Positions 54,050-62,263 of a stretch of DNA of 64,000 nucleotides are shown piece by piece. Each line of letters begins with the position of its first letter. The stretch's first letter is position 1. The notes under the pieces were generated by a model that worked only from the letters and a program-made list of their open reading frames with translations, made no database searches and was not told where the DNA came from. Origin of the DNA: Catenovulum adriaticum (lineage in GTDB: Bacteria > Pseudomonadota > Gammaproteobacteria > Enterobacterales > Alteromonadaceae); contig NZ_CP109965.1 in assembly GCF_026725475.1 (NCBI RefSeq), forward strand, positions 1 through 64,000. The letters are read 5' to 3'. A program made the translations under genes and the position numbers.

Positions 54050-56001
54050 TGAATACGCAAACCCCGTTACTTGAATTGAAAAATGTGTGTCGTTATTACA
54101 GCAGTAGTGACCTTCAAGTTAAAGCTTTAGATGATGTTAGCCTGACAATTGAGCGTGGTGAGTTTATTGCCATTATGGGGCAATCAGGTTCAGGCAAATC
54201 TACTTTAATGAATATTCTTGGCTGCTTAGATAAACCTACCTCGGGCGAATATTTAATTAATGGTCATTCTGTTTCTGATTTAAACCCTGAGTGTTTATCT
54301 GCGTTACGATTAAAAACTTTTGGTTTTGTTTTTCAGCGTTACCAACTATTAGCAAATTACACTGCGCAAGAAAATGTAGCTATGCCAGCTATTTATAGCG
54401 GAATGAGTAAGTCTGAACGCTTGAATAAAGCAAGTGATTTGTTGACTCGCTTGGGATTAGCCGAGCGAGGTGCGCACAAACCTTCTGAATTATCTGGCGG
54501 CCAGCAGCAGCGAGTTTCCGTCGCTCGGGCATTAATTAATGGTGCCGAAGTCATTTTGGCAGATGAACCCACAGGCGCTTTAGATACGGCTAGTGGTGAG
54601 CAATTGTTGGCTTTGCTTAAACAATTGAATCAGGAAGGTGTAACCATTATTTTGATTACGCATGATCCTGAAGTGGCTGAGCATGCCGATCGCCTAATTC
54701 AGGTAAGAGACGGTGTTTTACTATCAGATACAAAAGATAATATTGCTCATCATTTAAATAAAGATAACGTGCCAGTTACCCAATCAACCGAAGCAGTTGA
54801 GCCTTTGCCTAGTGTGGGATCTTTGGAATCGATAGTTATGGCGTTTACGGCATTGCATGCAAACTGGTTTAGAACTTTATTAACCTTGTTAGGGATTATT
54901 ATTGGTGTGGCCTCTGTGGTCACTATGATGGCGATTGGTGAAGGTGGCAAAAAGCAAGTTCTGGAAAGGATTGAAGCTATTGGGACCAATTTAATTCTGG
55001 TCAGGCCTGGCGGTGCCAATATAAGAAGTTCTGGCGATAATGCCAGTTTATCATTGGACGATGCAAATGCCATAGCCGAACTGGACGGCATCTTATACAC
55101 CTCGCCAGAGCGGTCAAGTCGGGCAACTATTCGATATGGTCAGTATGATTTTTCAGGGCGCATTAAAGGCACTAACTCGGATTATAAACCAACTAAAGAT
55201 TGGGAAATGGCGAAAGGTGTTTTTTTTAGCCAAGAGGACCTTCAGTCTTATGCCCCTGTTGTGGTGCTAGGCGATACGGTTGCTAATCAACTTTTCCCAA
55301 ATGGTGAAGAGCCAGTTGGACAATATGTATTGATGAAAAATGCATTCTACCAAGTGATTGGTGTATTGCAGGCAAAAGGGGCTAGCGCCGGTGGGAATGA
55401 TATGGATGATGAAGTATTAATTCCAATAACGACGGGTCAATTAAAAGTATTTGGTAGAGATTTTTTAAGTTCTATAACAGTTAAAGTCGAGAATACAGAT
55501 CAAGTTGATAAGGTTACTCAAGCCATTACGACATTATTAATTTCACGACATGGCAAAGAAGATTTTATGGTGAGAACGACAGAATCTTTGGTTGAAACCG
55601 TTACTGAAACGCAAGACACATTAACTTGGTTGCTTGCCTCTGTTGCAGGTATTTCACTTTTTGTGGGAGGCATTGGGGTGATGAATATTATGTTGGTGAA
55701 CGTCTCTGAGCGTCGACGAGAAATTGGTTTACGTATTGCGACTGGCGCCAAACCAAGTGATATTTTGAAACAGTTTAATATTGAAGCCTGGGTTGTTTGT
55801 ATATTGGGTGGTTTAATTGGGATTTTGTTTGGGATTGTTATCTCTATGGTGTTAACTAATTTTGATATCCCTGTTGCTTATTCGATGACACCGCCGTTAT
55901 TGGCATTTGTTACATCGTTATTAGTGGGTCTGGTATTTGGTTATGCTCCCGCACATAAAGCAGCAAAGCTTAATCCAATTGAAGCATTAGCAGAGGATTA
56001 A
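54049..56001 (+). CDS. macB: MacB-like ABC transporter (ATPase-permease fusion)
   Basis: 650 residues: an N-terminal ABC ATPase (about 1-235) with Walker A GQSGSGKSTLMNILG, signature LSGGQQQRVSVARAL and Walker B VILADEPTGALD; a linker; then a MacB permease with one membrane helix (about 278-300), a large periplasmic domain (about 305-520) and three C-terminal helices (FtsX-like; AGISLFVGGIGVMNIMLV, ERRREIGLRIATGAKPSDIL). E. coli MacB exports macrolides and enterotoxin; the substrate here is unknown. It is flanked by macA and an outer-membrane factor gene in one tightly packed operon. Confidence 0.94.
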   Translation: MNTQTPLLELKNVCRYYSSSDLQVKALDDVSLTIERGEFIAIMGQSGSGKSTLMNILGCLDKPTSGEYLINGHSVSDLNPECLSALRLKTFGFVFQRYQLLANYTAQENVAMPAIYSGMSKSERLNKASDLLTRLGLAERGAHKPSELSGGQQQRVSVARALINGAEVILADEPTGALDTASGEQLLALLKQLNQEGVTIILITHDPEVAEHADRLIQVRDGVLLSDTKDNIAHHLNKDNVPVTQSTEAVEPLPSVGSLESIVMAFTALHANWFRTLLTLLGIIIGVASVVTMMAIGEGGKKQVLERIEAIGTNLILVRPGGANIRSSGDNASLSLDDANAIAELDGILYTSPERSSRATIRYGQYDFSGRIKGTNSDYKPTKDWEMAKGVFFSQEDLQSYAPVVVLGDTVANQLFPNGEEPVGQYVLMKNAFYQVIGVLQAKGASAGGNDMDDEVLIPITTGQLKVFGRDFLSSITVKVENTDQVDKVTQAITTLLISRHGKEDFMVRTTESLVETVTETQDTLTWLLASVAGISLFVGGIGVMNIMLVNVSERRREIGLRIATGAKPSDILKQFNIEAWVVCILGGLIGILFGIVISMVLTNFDIPVAYSMTPPLLAFVTSLLVGLVFGYAPAHKAAKLNPIEALAED

Positions 56002-57375
56002 ATGAAAAAAATTAGTGTTTATTGTTTAGTTTTATGGGTGACGGCTTGTGCGTACCAACCAAATCAACATGATTTATCAATGCAAATGCCTGCGCAGTTA
56101 AATCAACTCGGACTAGAATCACAAGTTTCAGCACAAACTTTAAGCTTATCGCAAATGCAATGGTGGCAGACTTTTACGTCGCCGCAGTTAAATTCATTAA
56201 TGAGCGAGCTTGATACTCGTAATTTAAGTATAGCTGCCGCACAGTTAAGGTTAGATAAAAGCCGTGCTTTATTAGCTCAGCAACAAGCTGATTATTGGCC
56301 AAGTGTGAGCGCTAGAGCGAGCCAGCGCAATGGCTATAATTTTGATAACCAGAACGAATCTTCCAGTTCCAGTTTGGGCTTTTCAGCCGCTTATGAAATT
56401 GATTTGTGGGGAACGCGTGATGCAGCTAATGCCAGTGCAAAACTTAATTTAATTGCTAGCCAGCAACAAGTTCAAAGCGTGCTTTTACAATTGCAAATTC
56501 AGTTAGCAAGCCAGTATTTTTCACATTTATCTTTGCTTCAAAGATTAGATATTAGCACACAAAATTTGGCTGCCAGCGAATCTTTACTTAAATTAATTCA
56601 AGCTCAATTTGAAGCCGGTAGTGCTTCAGGCATTGAAGTGAGCCAGCAAACGAATTCATTATTAAGTGCTCAAGCTCAGTTAATGACAGTGGAGCGTGAT
56701 ATTAATTTTAGCCAAAGAGCACTTGCTGCCTTGCTAGGTAAAAGTGATATGCAGATTGAATTAAAGTACGAAAGTATTGAGCAATTGAGTATTCCTGAAA
56801 TTAGTCAACGGCAATCAGCAAAGCAATTAATGCAGCGACCAGATATTCAAATTGCGCAAACACAGCTGCGTTTGCAAGACGCTAATTTGTATCAGGTTGA
56901 GCAGCAGAAATGGCCGAGTTTAACTGTGAGTGCCGATTTAAGCTTGGCTGATCTTATGAGCTTTGGCAGTGGTTGGTCGGCTGCTATAGCGTCAGGCTTA
57001 TCTATGCCTATTTTTAATGCCGGCAAAATTGATCAGCAAATTGAAGTGGCTAAAACGGATGTACAGATAGCGTTAGCAAATTATCAGGATGCGGTAGTCC
57101 AAGCGGTTAAAGAGTCGTTGAATAGTTTAACTGAACTCTCGTATCAGACAAATTTATACCAAGTAAAGCAGCAGGAGTTAGATAATAACCAAAGATTGTA
57201 TAGGCTGGCTCAAATTCGGTTTGATTCAGGTGATACAGATTTTTTAAATTTATTGAACGCTCAGCGCAGTTGGTTTAATGCTAAATTGACTCACGCTGCG
57301 GCTAAACGAGATATATTACAGGCTAATATCGATGTATATAAAGCTTTGGCCGGCAAACCCGAATTCAAAAGGTAA
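56002..57375 (+). CDS. Outer-membrane efflux lipoprotein (TolC/NodT family)
   Basis: Outer-membrane exit duct for the MacAB-like pump. The 457 residues start with a lipoprotein signal ending in VTAC (Cys 16). Two OEP repeats follow, each with long alpha-helical hairpins rich in Gln and Ala; AAQLRLDKSRALLAQQQADY and AEYEIDLWG-type segments (here AAYEIDLWGTRDAAN) are typical of NodT-family factors. The start codon directly follows the macB stop. Presence of a dedicated duct makes the operon a self-contained three-part pump. Confidence 0.92.
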   Translation: MKKISVYCLVLWVTACAYQPNQHDLSMQMPAQLNQLGLESQVSAQTLSLSQMQWWQTFTSPQLNSLMSELDTRNLSIAAAQLRLDKSRALLAQQQADYWPSVSARASQRNGYNFDNQNESSSSSLGFSAAYEIDLWGTRDAANASAKLNLIASQQQVQSVLLQLQIQLASQYFSHLSLLQRLDISTQNLAASESLLKLIQAQFEAGSASGIEVSQQTNSLLSAQAQLMTVERDINFSQRALAALLGKSDMQIELKYESIEQLSIPEISQRQSAKQLMQRPDIQIAQTQLRLQDANLYQVEQQKWPSLTVSADLSLADLMSFGSGWSAAIASGLSMPIFNAGKIDQQIEVAKTDVQIALANYQDAVVQAVKESLNSLTELSYQTNLYQVKQQELDNNQRLYRLAQIRFDSGDTDFLNLLNAQRSWFNAKLTHAAAKRDILQANIDVYKALAGKPEFKR

Positions 57376-57442
57376 ACGTGAAGAGTAAAGAAAGTTCAGA
57401 CGTCTCTTTTATTGTAAGTAGATAAGATTGAAGATTATATGC

Positions 57443-57806
57443 TAGAGCCTGTTGACCTTTCGCGTTCATTTTTGCAGCACCCATCTAGTTTTTATACAAT
57501 GCAGAGCGATTGACTTGTAGTGCGCTACGTAAATGAGCGATAAAGACTTTGTGCTCTTGCAAAGTCATCTTACCCCAAATCCATGTGGGGTAAAACCATG
57601 GAAAAGCCAGACGGATGCTGCCTTTCAGGTTCGTCCTGAGTGCTTCCAACCCTTTGTTGCCTGCATGGATGCAGGTACTTAGCGCGAGCAGGATGCGGTA
57701 GCTGTGCTCGGTTTTTATATAGAATAACGATACGACAGCCTTCGCGCCACGATTGGAAAGCGCTCAGCTAGAACAAAATTTTCACTCGAAAGATAAACAG
57801 ACCTTA
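57443..57806 (+). repeat. Repeat family B, copy 2 (364 bp)
   Basis: Same orientation and layout as copy 1 but more diverged. Inverted ends TAGAGCCTGTTGACCTTTCG and, as complement, TAAGGTCTGTTTATCTTTCG pair at 15 of 20 positions; TA flanks both. The core palindrome CCTGCATGGATGCAGG (57660-57675) and the following GCGAGCAGGATGCGGTAGCT are nearly unchanged. The stem arms (57636-57649 and 57753-57767) differ from copy 1 on both sides yet still pair. Confidence 0.9.
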
Positions 57807-57840
57807 GAGAGCTTTATAACCGCCGCGTCTAAAGCTCTCT
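57806..57840 (-). terminator. Hairpin after the DUF416 gene
   Basis: AGAGAGCTTT pairs perfectly with AAAGCTCTCT around a 15-nt loop, 8 bp beyond the DUF416 stop. There is no T tract on either side, so termination is only suggested by position. Confidence 0.4.
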
Positions 57841-57847
57841 GAGTGGG

Positions 57848-58432
57848 TTATATTTCTAACCCTAAGTTGCTGACACCATCTGCTAATGCTTGTTTTTTTA
57901 ATTCAAGGCAGGTGGCTTTACTGAAATGTTTTATTTTTTCTATCGTATCTAAAAATTCGTTTTGGGTTTCTATTTCCCATTTCATATGCGGATGTGCCAA
58001 GGCTTCTTGGCTATGCTCCACTTCTGCGGTGGTAATTAACAGCCGCTCTATTGTACCTTGTGAAATAAGGGATGGGTAAGTGACTTCTTTATTTCTGAAT
58101 TCACTGTCAGAGATTAACGCCAAGTTCGCAATTAACGCCATGCTTGCATCAATGGCTGCGTAAACGCCAATGCCATCATCTGGTTGTGCTTGTGGTATGA
58201 GGACTTCTATTTTTTCTTGTTGAATATCTTGGTCTATTTTTAATTTTGCAGTATATAGCCATTGCCAGAGCAGCTCATGAATATTGTGTAATACCTTTAT
58301 ATCTCCAGTGTTGGTTAGCTCTTGATATAACTCATAATTGGGTAACATACGGCTAATTAACATTTGGTTAAAGGCAATTTGTTGCTTGGGATCGAGTGCT
58401 TTGATACGGGCAAATGTTGCTGGTTTTTTCAT
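57848..58432 (-). CDS. DUF416 (YjaG-family) protein
   Basis: A 194-residue cytoplasmic, mostly helical protein similar along its length to E. coli YjaG: QQIAFNQMLISRMLPNYELY, LLWQWLYTAKLKIDQDIQQE, DDGIGVYAAIDASMALI and the final LADGVSNLGLEI correspond to conserved YjaG segments. No biochemical function is known. It ends a three-gene minus-strand group, 18 bp after the DUF2007/zinc-ribbon gene. Confidence 0.9.
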   Translation of the reverse strand: MKKPATFARIKALDPKQQIAFNQMLISRMLPNYELYQELTNTGDIKVLHNIHELLWQWLYTAKLKIDQDIQQEKIEVLIPQAQPDDGIGVYAAIDASMALIANLALISDSEFRNKEVTYPSLISQGTIERLLITTAEVEHSQEALAHPHMKWEIETQNEFLDTIEKIKHFSKATCLELKKQALADGVSNLGLEI

Positions 58433-58450
58433 TTTTATATCTTGTTCTGT

Positions 58451-58762
58451 TTACGAATGGGGATCATGACTGCATTGCCAGCAAATTTCAAATGTTGATT
58501 CATTTATTTCGTGACAATTTGGGCAGCGCCATTGGGTTTGAGTTGTGTTTTCGAATGCTTGAATCAGTTTTTTTGCTTTAGCTAGGTGCGTGTGATGGAT
58601 ATATAAATCTACCGTTAAGCCCGTTGCTGGTAGTTCGCCAACAGCTCCCTGTAGCGCTTCGCCAGTTAAGGTAACAGCTATTCCCGTTTGCTCTAGCATG
58701 CCTTTAAGGCAATGAGCTTGAATATTATTTGATGCTTGGTAAATTAAAGCCTGATCTTTCAT
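58451..58762 (-). CDS. DUF2007 protein with C-terminal zinc ribbon
   Basis: A 103-residue protein. Residues about 5-70 fit DUF2007, a ferredoxin-like putative signal-transducing domain (YQASNNIQAHCLKGMLEQ at the start, GLTVDLYIHHTHLAKAKKLI at the end). The tail WRCPNCHEINESTFEICWQC is a four-Cys zinc ribbon with C-x2-C and C-x2-C pairs. Its start overlaps the stop of the upstream coiled-coil gene by one base (TAATG), implying translational coupling and perhaps a joint role. Function is unknown. Confidence 0.85.
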   Translation of the reverse strand: MKDQALIYQASNNIQAHCLKGMLEQTGIAVTLTGEALQGAVGELPATGLTVDLYIHHTHLAKAKKLIQAFENTTQTQWRCPNCHEINESTFEICWQCSHDPHS

Positions 58763-60375
58763 TATTGTTTTTCAGCCTGTAGTAATTGGTTAAGTTGTTT
58801 TTCAGCATATTCAAATTTGAGTCTGTAATTAGTTATTTGTTCCTGTTTTGCCTCTTGCGCTTGTTGGTGGGTTTGATGCGATTGTTTTAGTTCATCTCGT
58901 AAAGCTTTAATTGTTTGCCGTGCATTATCTATCTCTGTTTGATATTTTTGCTGTAATTGGCTTGTTCTACTTTGGTTTAGGCTGCGTTCATCTTCAATGC
59001 TTTGTTGCATCAATTGAGTTGTGTGCAGTTGTTTTTTATATTCATTCACTTCGTTACGTAAATATAGAATGAGTTCATCTTGTTTTTTTATTTGCTGATT
59101 TTGAATTTGTTTTTCTTCGTCAAATCGAAGGTGTTGCTTTTGCTGCTTTTGTTGGCTTTCAGTTAATTTTTGCTCCACTTTTTTCAACTGGTCACTGACA
59201 TTTTCAAGCTGAAATCGCTCGTGTTCTAACTGACGTTGTTGCTGTTGCTCTGATTTTTCAAAAATATATTTGTATTCATCATGCAACTGCTGAAGCTGCA
59301 GTGCTTGTTCGTGCTGCTTTTCTTGATGGCTAGTGAGGGTTTGTTTTAATTCATTATTTTGCCTTGTTAGAGACTCTATCTGAGTTTGGGTGTGGTTTTT
59401 TAATTGTTTGAGCTGTTCATCTTTCTCAGCTAAATGTTTGTTTAATCTTGTGTTTTGTTCAATTAAATCCGATTGCTTTCTGCCAACTTGTTGATTTTCA
59501 CTTGCTTGGTTTTGTTCTTGATTTTTAAGTAGGCTTTTTAGTTTGTCATTCTCGCTAATTAATTGTGAAATTTGTTGGTGTAAGTTTGATGAAGCTTGAG
59601 CATTGTCATGTTGGTTTATTTGTTGCTTTTGTGTATCGCTATGATGTTGTTCATTTGCAAAACTGAGTGTTTGCTGGACTTGCGCGAGTTTGGTACTAAG
59701 TTCACTGATTTGCGATTGTTGTTTTGCAATAAGCTGTTCTTTGATTTTAACTTGCTGTTGCCATTGAGTCTCTAATTGCTGATGGTGTTGAGTTTCGTTT
59801 TCTTGACTTTGTTTTTGATAGGTTATTTGTTCTGCTAGTTGGACCTTTTGCGATTCAAGTTCTGCGCTAAATTCTTCTAGCTGACGCCACAAGCCTCGGT
59901 TTTCTTCTTCTTTTTGGTCAATTAAGTGGCGGCTTTGCTCTGCTTGCGAATAAATAAGGTCGTATTCTGTTTGCAATTTATCAGCTATTCTTTTTTGTTC
60001 ATGCAATTCTGATTTAACCTTATGCAAGGTAGCGTTCAGTTTATTTTGTTGTGCTAAAGATTGGTTATGCTGCGTATTGTACTGCAAATGCAAAGCTTCT
60101 ATTTTTTGTTCTGCTCTGAGCTGAAAATCAGTTTGTTGTTGTTCAATATCCTGTAATAAAGCTGAAAAGCTGGAGTTCAGTTTTTTTGAAAGTCGGTTAT
60201 CAATTAATTCAGTATTAGATTCGGCTTGGCTTTTTAAATAATTTTGCCAAATATGAATGCATTCTTCAATTTCATCCCAATCACAAAGTTGGTTAAACGC
60301 GGTTCTGTCGACTATTTTTCCCTGCTGCCTGAGTTTTAAAGCAAATTCAATAACGGTTTGTTTGCTAGTTTGCAT
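58762..60375 (-). CDS. Large Gln-rich coiled-coil protein
   Basis: A 537-residue protein that I cannot assign to a named family. After about 60 residues of mixed sequence (TVIEFALKLRQQGKIVDRTA, WDEIEECIHIWQNYL) it is an almost uninterrupted coiled coil to the end, extremely rich in Gln, Glu, Lys and Leu, with many QQ and QKQ runs. No signal peptide or membrane helix is present. The N-terminal segment vaguely resembles the DNA-binding head of KfrA-type proteins, which have the same head-plus-coiled-coil design; this is a weak resemblance only. It is coupled to the DUF2007/zinc-ribbon gene, suggesting a structural or nucleoid-associated partner complex. Confidence 0.75.
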   Translation of the reverse strand: MQTSKQTVIEFALKLRQQGKIVDRTAFNQLCDWDEIEECIHIWQNYLKSQAESNTELIDNRLSKKLNSSFSALLQDIEQQQTDFQLRAEQKIEALHLQYNTQHNQSLAQQNKLNATLHKVKSELHEQKRIADKLQTEYDLIYSQAEQSRHLIDQKEEENRGLWRQLEEFSAELESQKVQLAEQITYQKQSQENETQHHQQLETQWQQQVKIKEQLIAKQQSQISELSTKLAQVQQTLSFANEQHHSDTQKQQINQHDNAQASSNLHQQISQLISENDKLKSLLKNQEQNQASENQQVGRKQSDLIEQNTRLNKHLAEKDEQLKQLKNHTQTQIESLTRQNNELKQTLTSHQEKQHEQALQLQQLHDEYKYIFEKSEQQQQRQLEHERFQLENVSDQLKKVEQKLTESQQKQQKQHLRFDEEKQIQNQQIKKQDELILYLRNEVNEYKKQLHTTQLMQQSIEDERSLNQSRTSQLQQKYQTEIDNARQTIKALRDELKQSHQTHQQAQEAKQEQITNYRLKFEYAEKQLNQLLQAEKQ

Positions 60376-60493
60376 CCTAACCTCATTCCTTGTTTTATAT
60401 TAGCTTAAGTTTAGCTGGCGGGAGACAAAGCGCCAAAAGAATTGCTAGATTTTTGAAGGGGGGAGAAGCCAAAGCGTTATTATCTTGGCTTTA

Positions 60494-60529
60494 TCCCTAA
60501 ACAACCAAAAGGTTAAGGTTGTTTAGGGA
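60494..60529 (-). terminator. Strong hairpin after the yihI-DUF2489 genes
   Basis: TCCCTAAACAACC and GGTTGTTTAGGGA form a perfect 13-bp stem with a 10-nt loop, 11 bp beyond the DUF2489 stop. A T tract is missing, so it may be a processing or Rho-assisted site instead of an intrinsic terminator. Confidence 0.5.
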
Positions 60530-60539
60530 ATTATCAGCA

Positions 60540-60989
60540 TTACATCGAAAATTGGGCTATCTTAGTTGCTTCGGTTTTGACTGCGTCTTTACACTCGGCT
60601 TCAGCCTTGTAACGTTCTAAATCTTGCTTCATTCGCTCTTTTTTCGGCAAAGCTTTACGCGCTTCTAAAATAGCTAGATGTTTTATTTTATCATTTAATT
60701 GATGAACCCAAGGGTATTGTTGTGGGTAATTAGCGGTTGTTGAATTTGACAGGTGATCAAATAATACCGCTAAGCGCATTGCGCCTTCACTGGTTTCACA
60801 TTGCTCTGATTCAATGGCTTGAGCTATGGTTCTTATGCTTTCAATAATGTTATTGTCACGATCTTCTCGCGCCTTTTGAACGGCTTTATTTTGAGCTTTT
60901 AATTGAAACAATAATTTGCCAGCGTAAAAAGCTAATGCGATTAAAATTAGGCTGGCGGTAATTAATAAAATAATAATCCAAGTTTGCAT
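60540..60989 (-). CDS. DUF2489 membrane protein
   Basis: A 149-residue protein with one N-terminal membrane helix (about 4-27), then a charged helical cytoplasmic domain with NNIIESIRTIAQAIESEQCE and SEGAMRLAVLFDHL, the DUF2489 signature. Function is unknown. It starts 4 bp after the yihI stop; this pairing is common in gammaproteobacteria. Confidence 0.88.
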   Translation of the reverse strand: MQTWIIILLITASLILIALAFYAGKLLFQLKAQNKAVQKAREDRDNNIIESIRTIAQAIESEQCETSEGAMRLAVLFDHLSNSTTANYPQQYPWVHQLNDKIKHLAILEARKALPKKERMKQDLERYKAEAECKDAVKTEATKIAQFSM

Positions 60990-60993
60990 AATA

Positions 60994-61539
60994 TTAAAAA
61001 TCTTTATCTTCTAGTTGGCTGTTTTCCCACTCATTTAGGAGCGCTTCGTCATCATCTTGTGGCGTTTCGTTCAAACCTAATTTTTCCATTAACCAAGCAT
61101 AACGAGCCATTTTTTTATTCAGCTCAGTGAGTTCTGTTGCTGTGAGTTTTTCATCGTTCTCATAACGAGTTAACAATGTTTGTAGTGCCTCGTTATCTTC
61201 CAAGGCGAGTAATTCTTGTTGCCATGCTTGAGTTGGCTCTACCGCTTTTTTATTCTTATTCACTTTAGCTTGTGGCTGTTTGTGGATAGGCGATTGATTT
61301 GCTGTTTGAGCAGGTTCAGGATTTAAGCTTATAGGCGTTTTACTACCAATTCGCTCATCTTTTGGTGTTTGCTGGTGACCAGCATCTGCGAAGTTAGTTT
61401 GTGATTGCGCATTTCTAGCGCCTGGTTTTAAGCCCTTACGCTCTGATTTTTTTGTACTGTGTGTATTTTTTTCAGGTCTGATTTCAGCTTTTCTTGGGCC
61501 TAAAGAGCCTAGTTTGCGTGTTTTTTTTATGCGAGTCAT
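60994..61539 (-). CDS. yihI: Der GTPase-activating protein YihI
   Basis: Activator of the ribosome-assembly GTPase Der (EngA). The 181 residues have a highly basic, disordered N-terminus (TRIKKTRKLGSLGPRKAEIR), the invariant KDERIGSKTPISL block (E. coli has KDPRIGSKTPIPL) near residue 79, and an acidic C-terminal domain (WQQELLALEDNEALQTLLTR to the acidic tail). It leads a two-gene unit with the DUF2489 gene. Immediately upstream lies the CsrB/CsrC-type RNA, the same neighbourhood as csrC-yihI in E. coli. Confidence 0.93.
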   Translation of the reverse strand: MTRIKKTRKLGSLGPRKAEIRPEKNTHSTKKSERKGLKPGARNAQSQTNFADAGHQQTPKDERIGSKTPISLNPEPAQTANQSPIHKQPQAKVNKNKKAVEPTQAWQQELLALEDNEALQTLLTRYENDEKLTATELTELNKKMARYAWLMEKLGLNETPQDDDEALLNEWENSQLEDKDF

Positions 61540-61628
61540 GATTCGATAGCCCTAGCAATAATTAGTTGCGCTAATTTTATCATGTTGTGGTTAAATAGCT
61601 AAGTATCATCAGGAATTATTTGTAGATA

Positions 61629-61977
61629 TAAAAAAAGCGGCATAAGCCGCTTGTAAAAGTTATCTTGCGATAAATCGAAAATCTGAGCGCACTTCCGTAT
61701 AAATTAAGACATTCCCAGTCTTTGCTCTCCCAGTGTTTTTATTATTTCCAAATTTTTATTAAAGTAACTCCATTACGTTTATTTGTCTTCCATGGTTTTA
61801 TTGGTTTATGTGTCACCCTTAACGTAAATCAACCATCCTTGTTCAACCAAATTGTCCACTTTGTTTTTTATGCTTCCTTACTGAGTTTCCTTACCAATTT
61901 TTTATCCTGTTATTTTTCTGTTGACGTTACTCCGTGTAACATTGCTTATCTTACTGGTAACTAAGTGAATAGCAATT
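61629..61977 (-). ncRNA. CsrB/CsrC-family CsrA-sequestering regulatory RNA
   Basis: Read on the minus strand, this stretch contains twelve GGA motifs between 61933 and 61694, one about every 20 nt. Several are presented in hairpin loops: GTTAC-ACGGA-GTAAC (around 61926-61940), GTAA-TGGAG-TTAC (around 61766-61778) and AGAC-TGGGAAT-GTCT (around 61707-61721). Repeated GGA-bearing loops are the hallmark of CsrB/CsrC/RsmY-type RNAs that titrate the translational regulator CsrA. The transcript would end at a Rho-independent terminator (AAGCGGC-TTAT-GCCGCTT and T run, 61652-61630) and start about 10 bp after TATAAT (61989-61984), giving roughly 350 nt. UvrY/GacA-like sites lie upstream. It precedes yihI in the same direction, as csrC does in E. 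coli. No coding frame runs along this strand. Confidence 0.85.
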
Positions 61978-61983
61978 AGCGAT

Positions 61984-61989
61984 ATTATA
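61984..61989 (-). promoter_or_regulatory. -10 box of the Csr-type RNA
   Basis: A perfect TATAAT on the minus strand, in the context TTTAATATAATATCGC. No good -35 lies 16-18 bp upstream, which is usual for an activator-dependent promoter. Confidence 0.55.
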
Positions 61990-62100
61990 TTAAAGCTGTG
62001 AAATGACTCGTATTTTATTAAAGTAAATAAATATGTTTATGATAATAAAGGATATTTATTTCACTTTTATGAATCAAGTTGGTTGTATTTGATATTAAAT

Positions 62101-62140
62101 CACAAGATTGTCTTACAATGTTTGTGAGAAATATCTCACG
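62101..62140. promoter_or_regulatory. Two UvrY/GacA-like upstream activating sites
   Basis: TGTGAG-AAATAT-CTCACG (62123-62140) matches the known response-regulator site TGTAAG-N6-CTTACA/TGTGAG-N6-CTCACA in spacing and arms. A second, slightly degenerate copy, CACAAG-ATTGT-CTTACA (62101-62117), is adjacent with a 5-bp spacer. They lie about 125-165 bp upstream of the predicted start of the Csr-type RNA, whose homologues are switched on by BarA/UvrY (GacS/GacA). Confidence 0.7.
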
Positions 62141-62263
62141 ATCTGGGCATGAGTTCAATTTGATATGAGAGGTAGTAGTGGGATCAAAGCTTGAATTACA
62201 GAATAATTTTTGTCATCGAATGAGGGGCAGCCAGTTAATCTTAGACTAACTGGCTAAAGGTTA

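Larger units (their letters stand above)
57376..57847. other. 470-bp non-coding region with repeat B copy 2
   Basis: No gene. About 65 bp after the efflux operon comes repeat family B copy 2 (57443-57806), directly followed by a hairpin (57806-57840) at the end of the minus-strand DUF416 gene. No separate terminator was seen for the efflux operon. Confidence 0.6.
61540..62263. other. 720-bp non-coding region between yihI and the cytochrome c4 gene
   Basis: No protein gene is credible. It holds about 90 bp of yihI leader, the Csr-type RNA (61629-61977), its promoter and activator sites (to 62140), and about 120 bp of unassigned sequence up to the cytochrome gene end, including TTAACTGGCTGCCCC-like inverted sequence near 62230-62260 (CAGTTAATC/GACTAACTG) that may end the cytochrome transcript. 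Confidence 0.6.

Noticed and set aside
61917..61927. CTGTTGACGTT inside the Csr-type RNA as a trace of repeat family B
   Set aside because: Only 11 bases match the repeat end, with no flanking similarity; chance is the better explanation.
61722..61964. An 80-codon open frame on the plus strand
   Set aside because: It is antisense to the Csr-type RNA, has no ribosome-binding site, and its composition (Phe, Leu, Ser-rich) is what AT-rich non-coding DNA gives.
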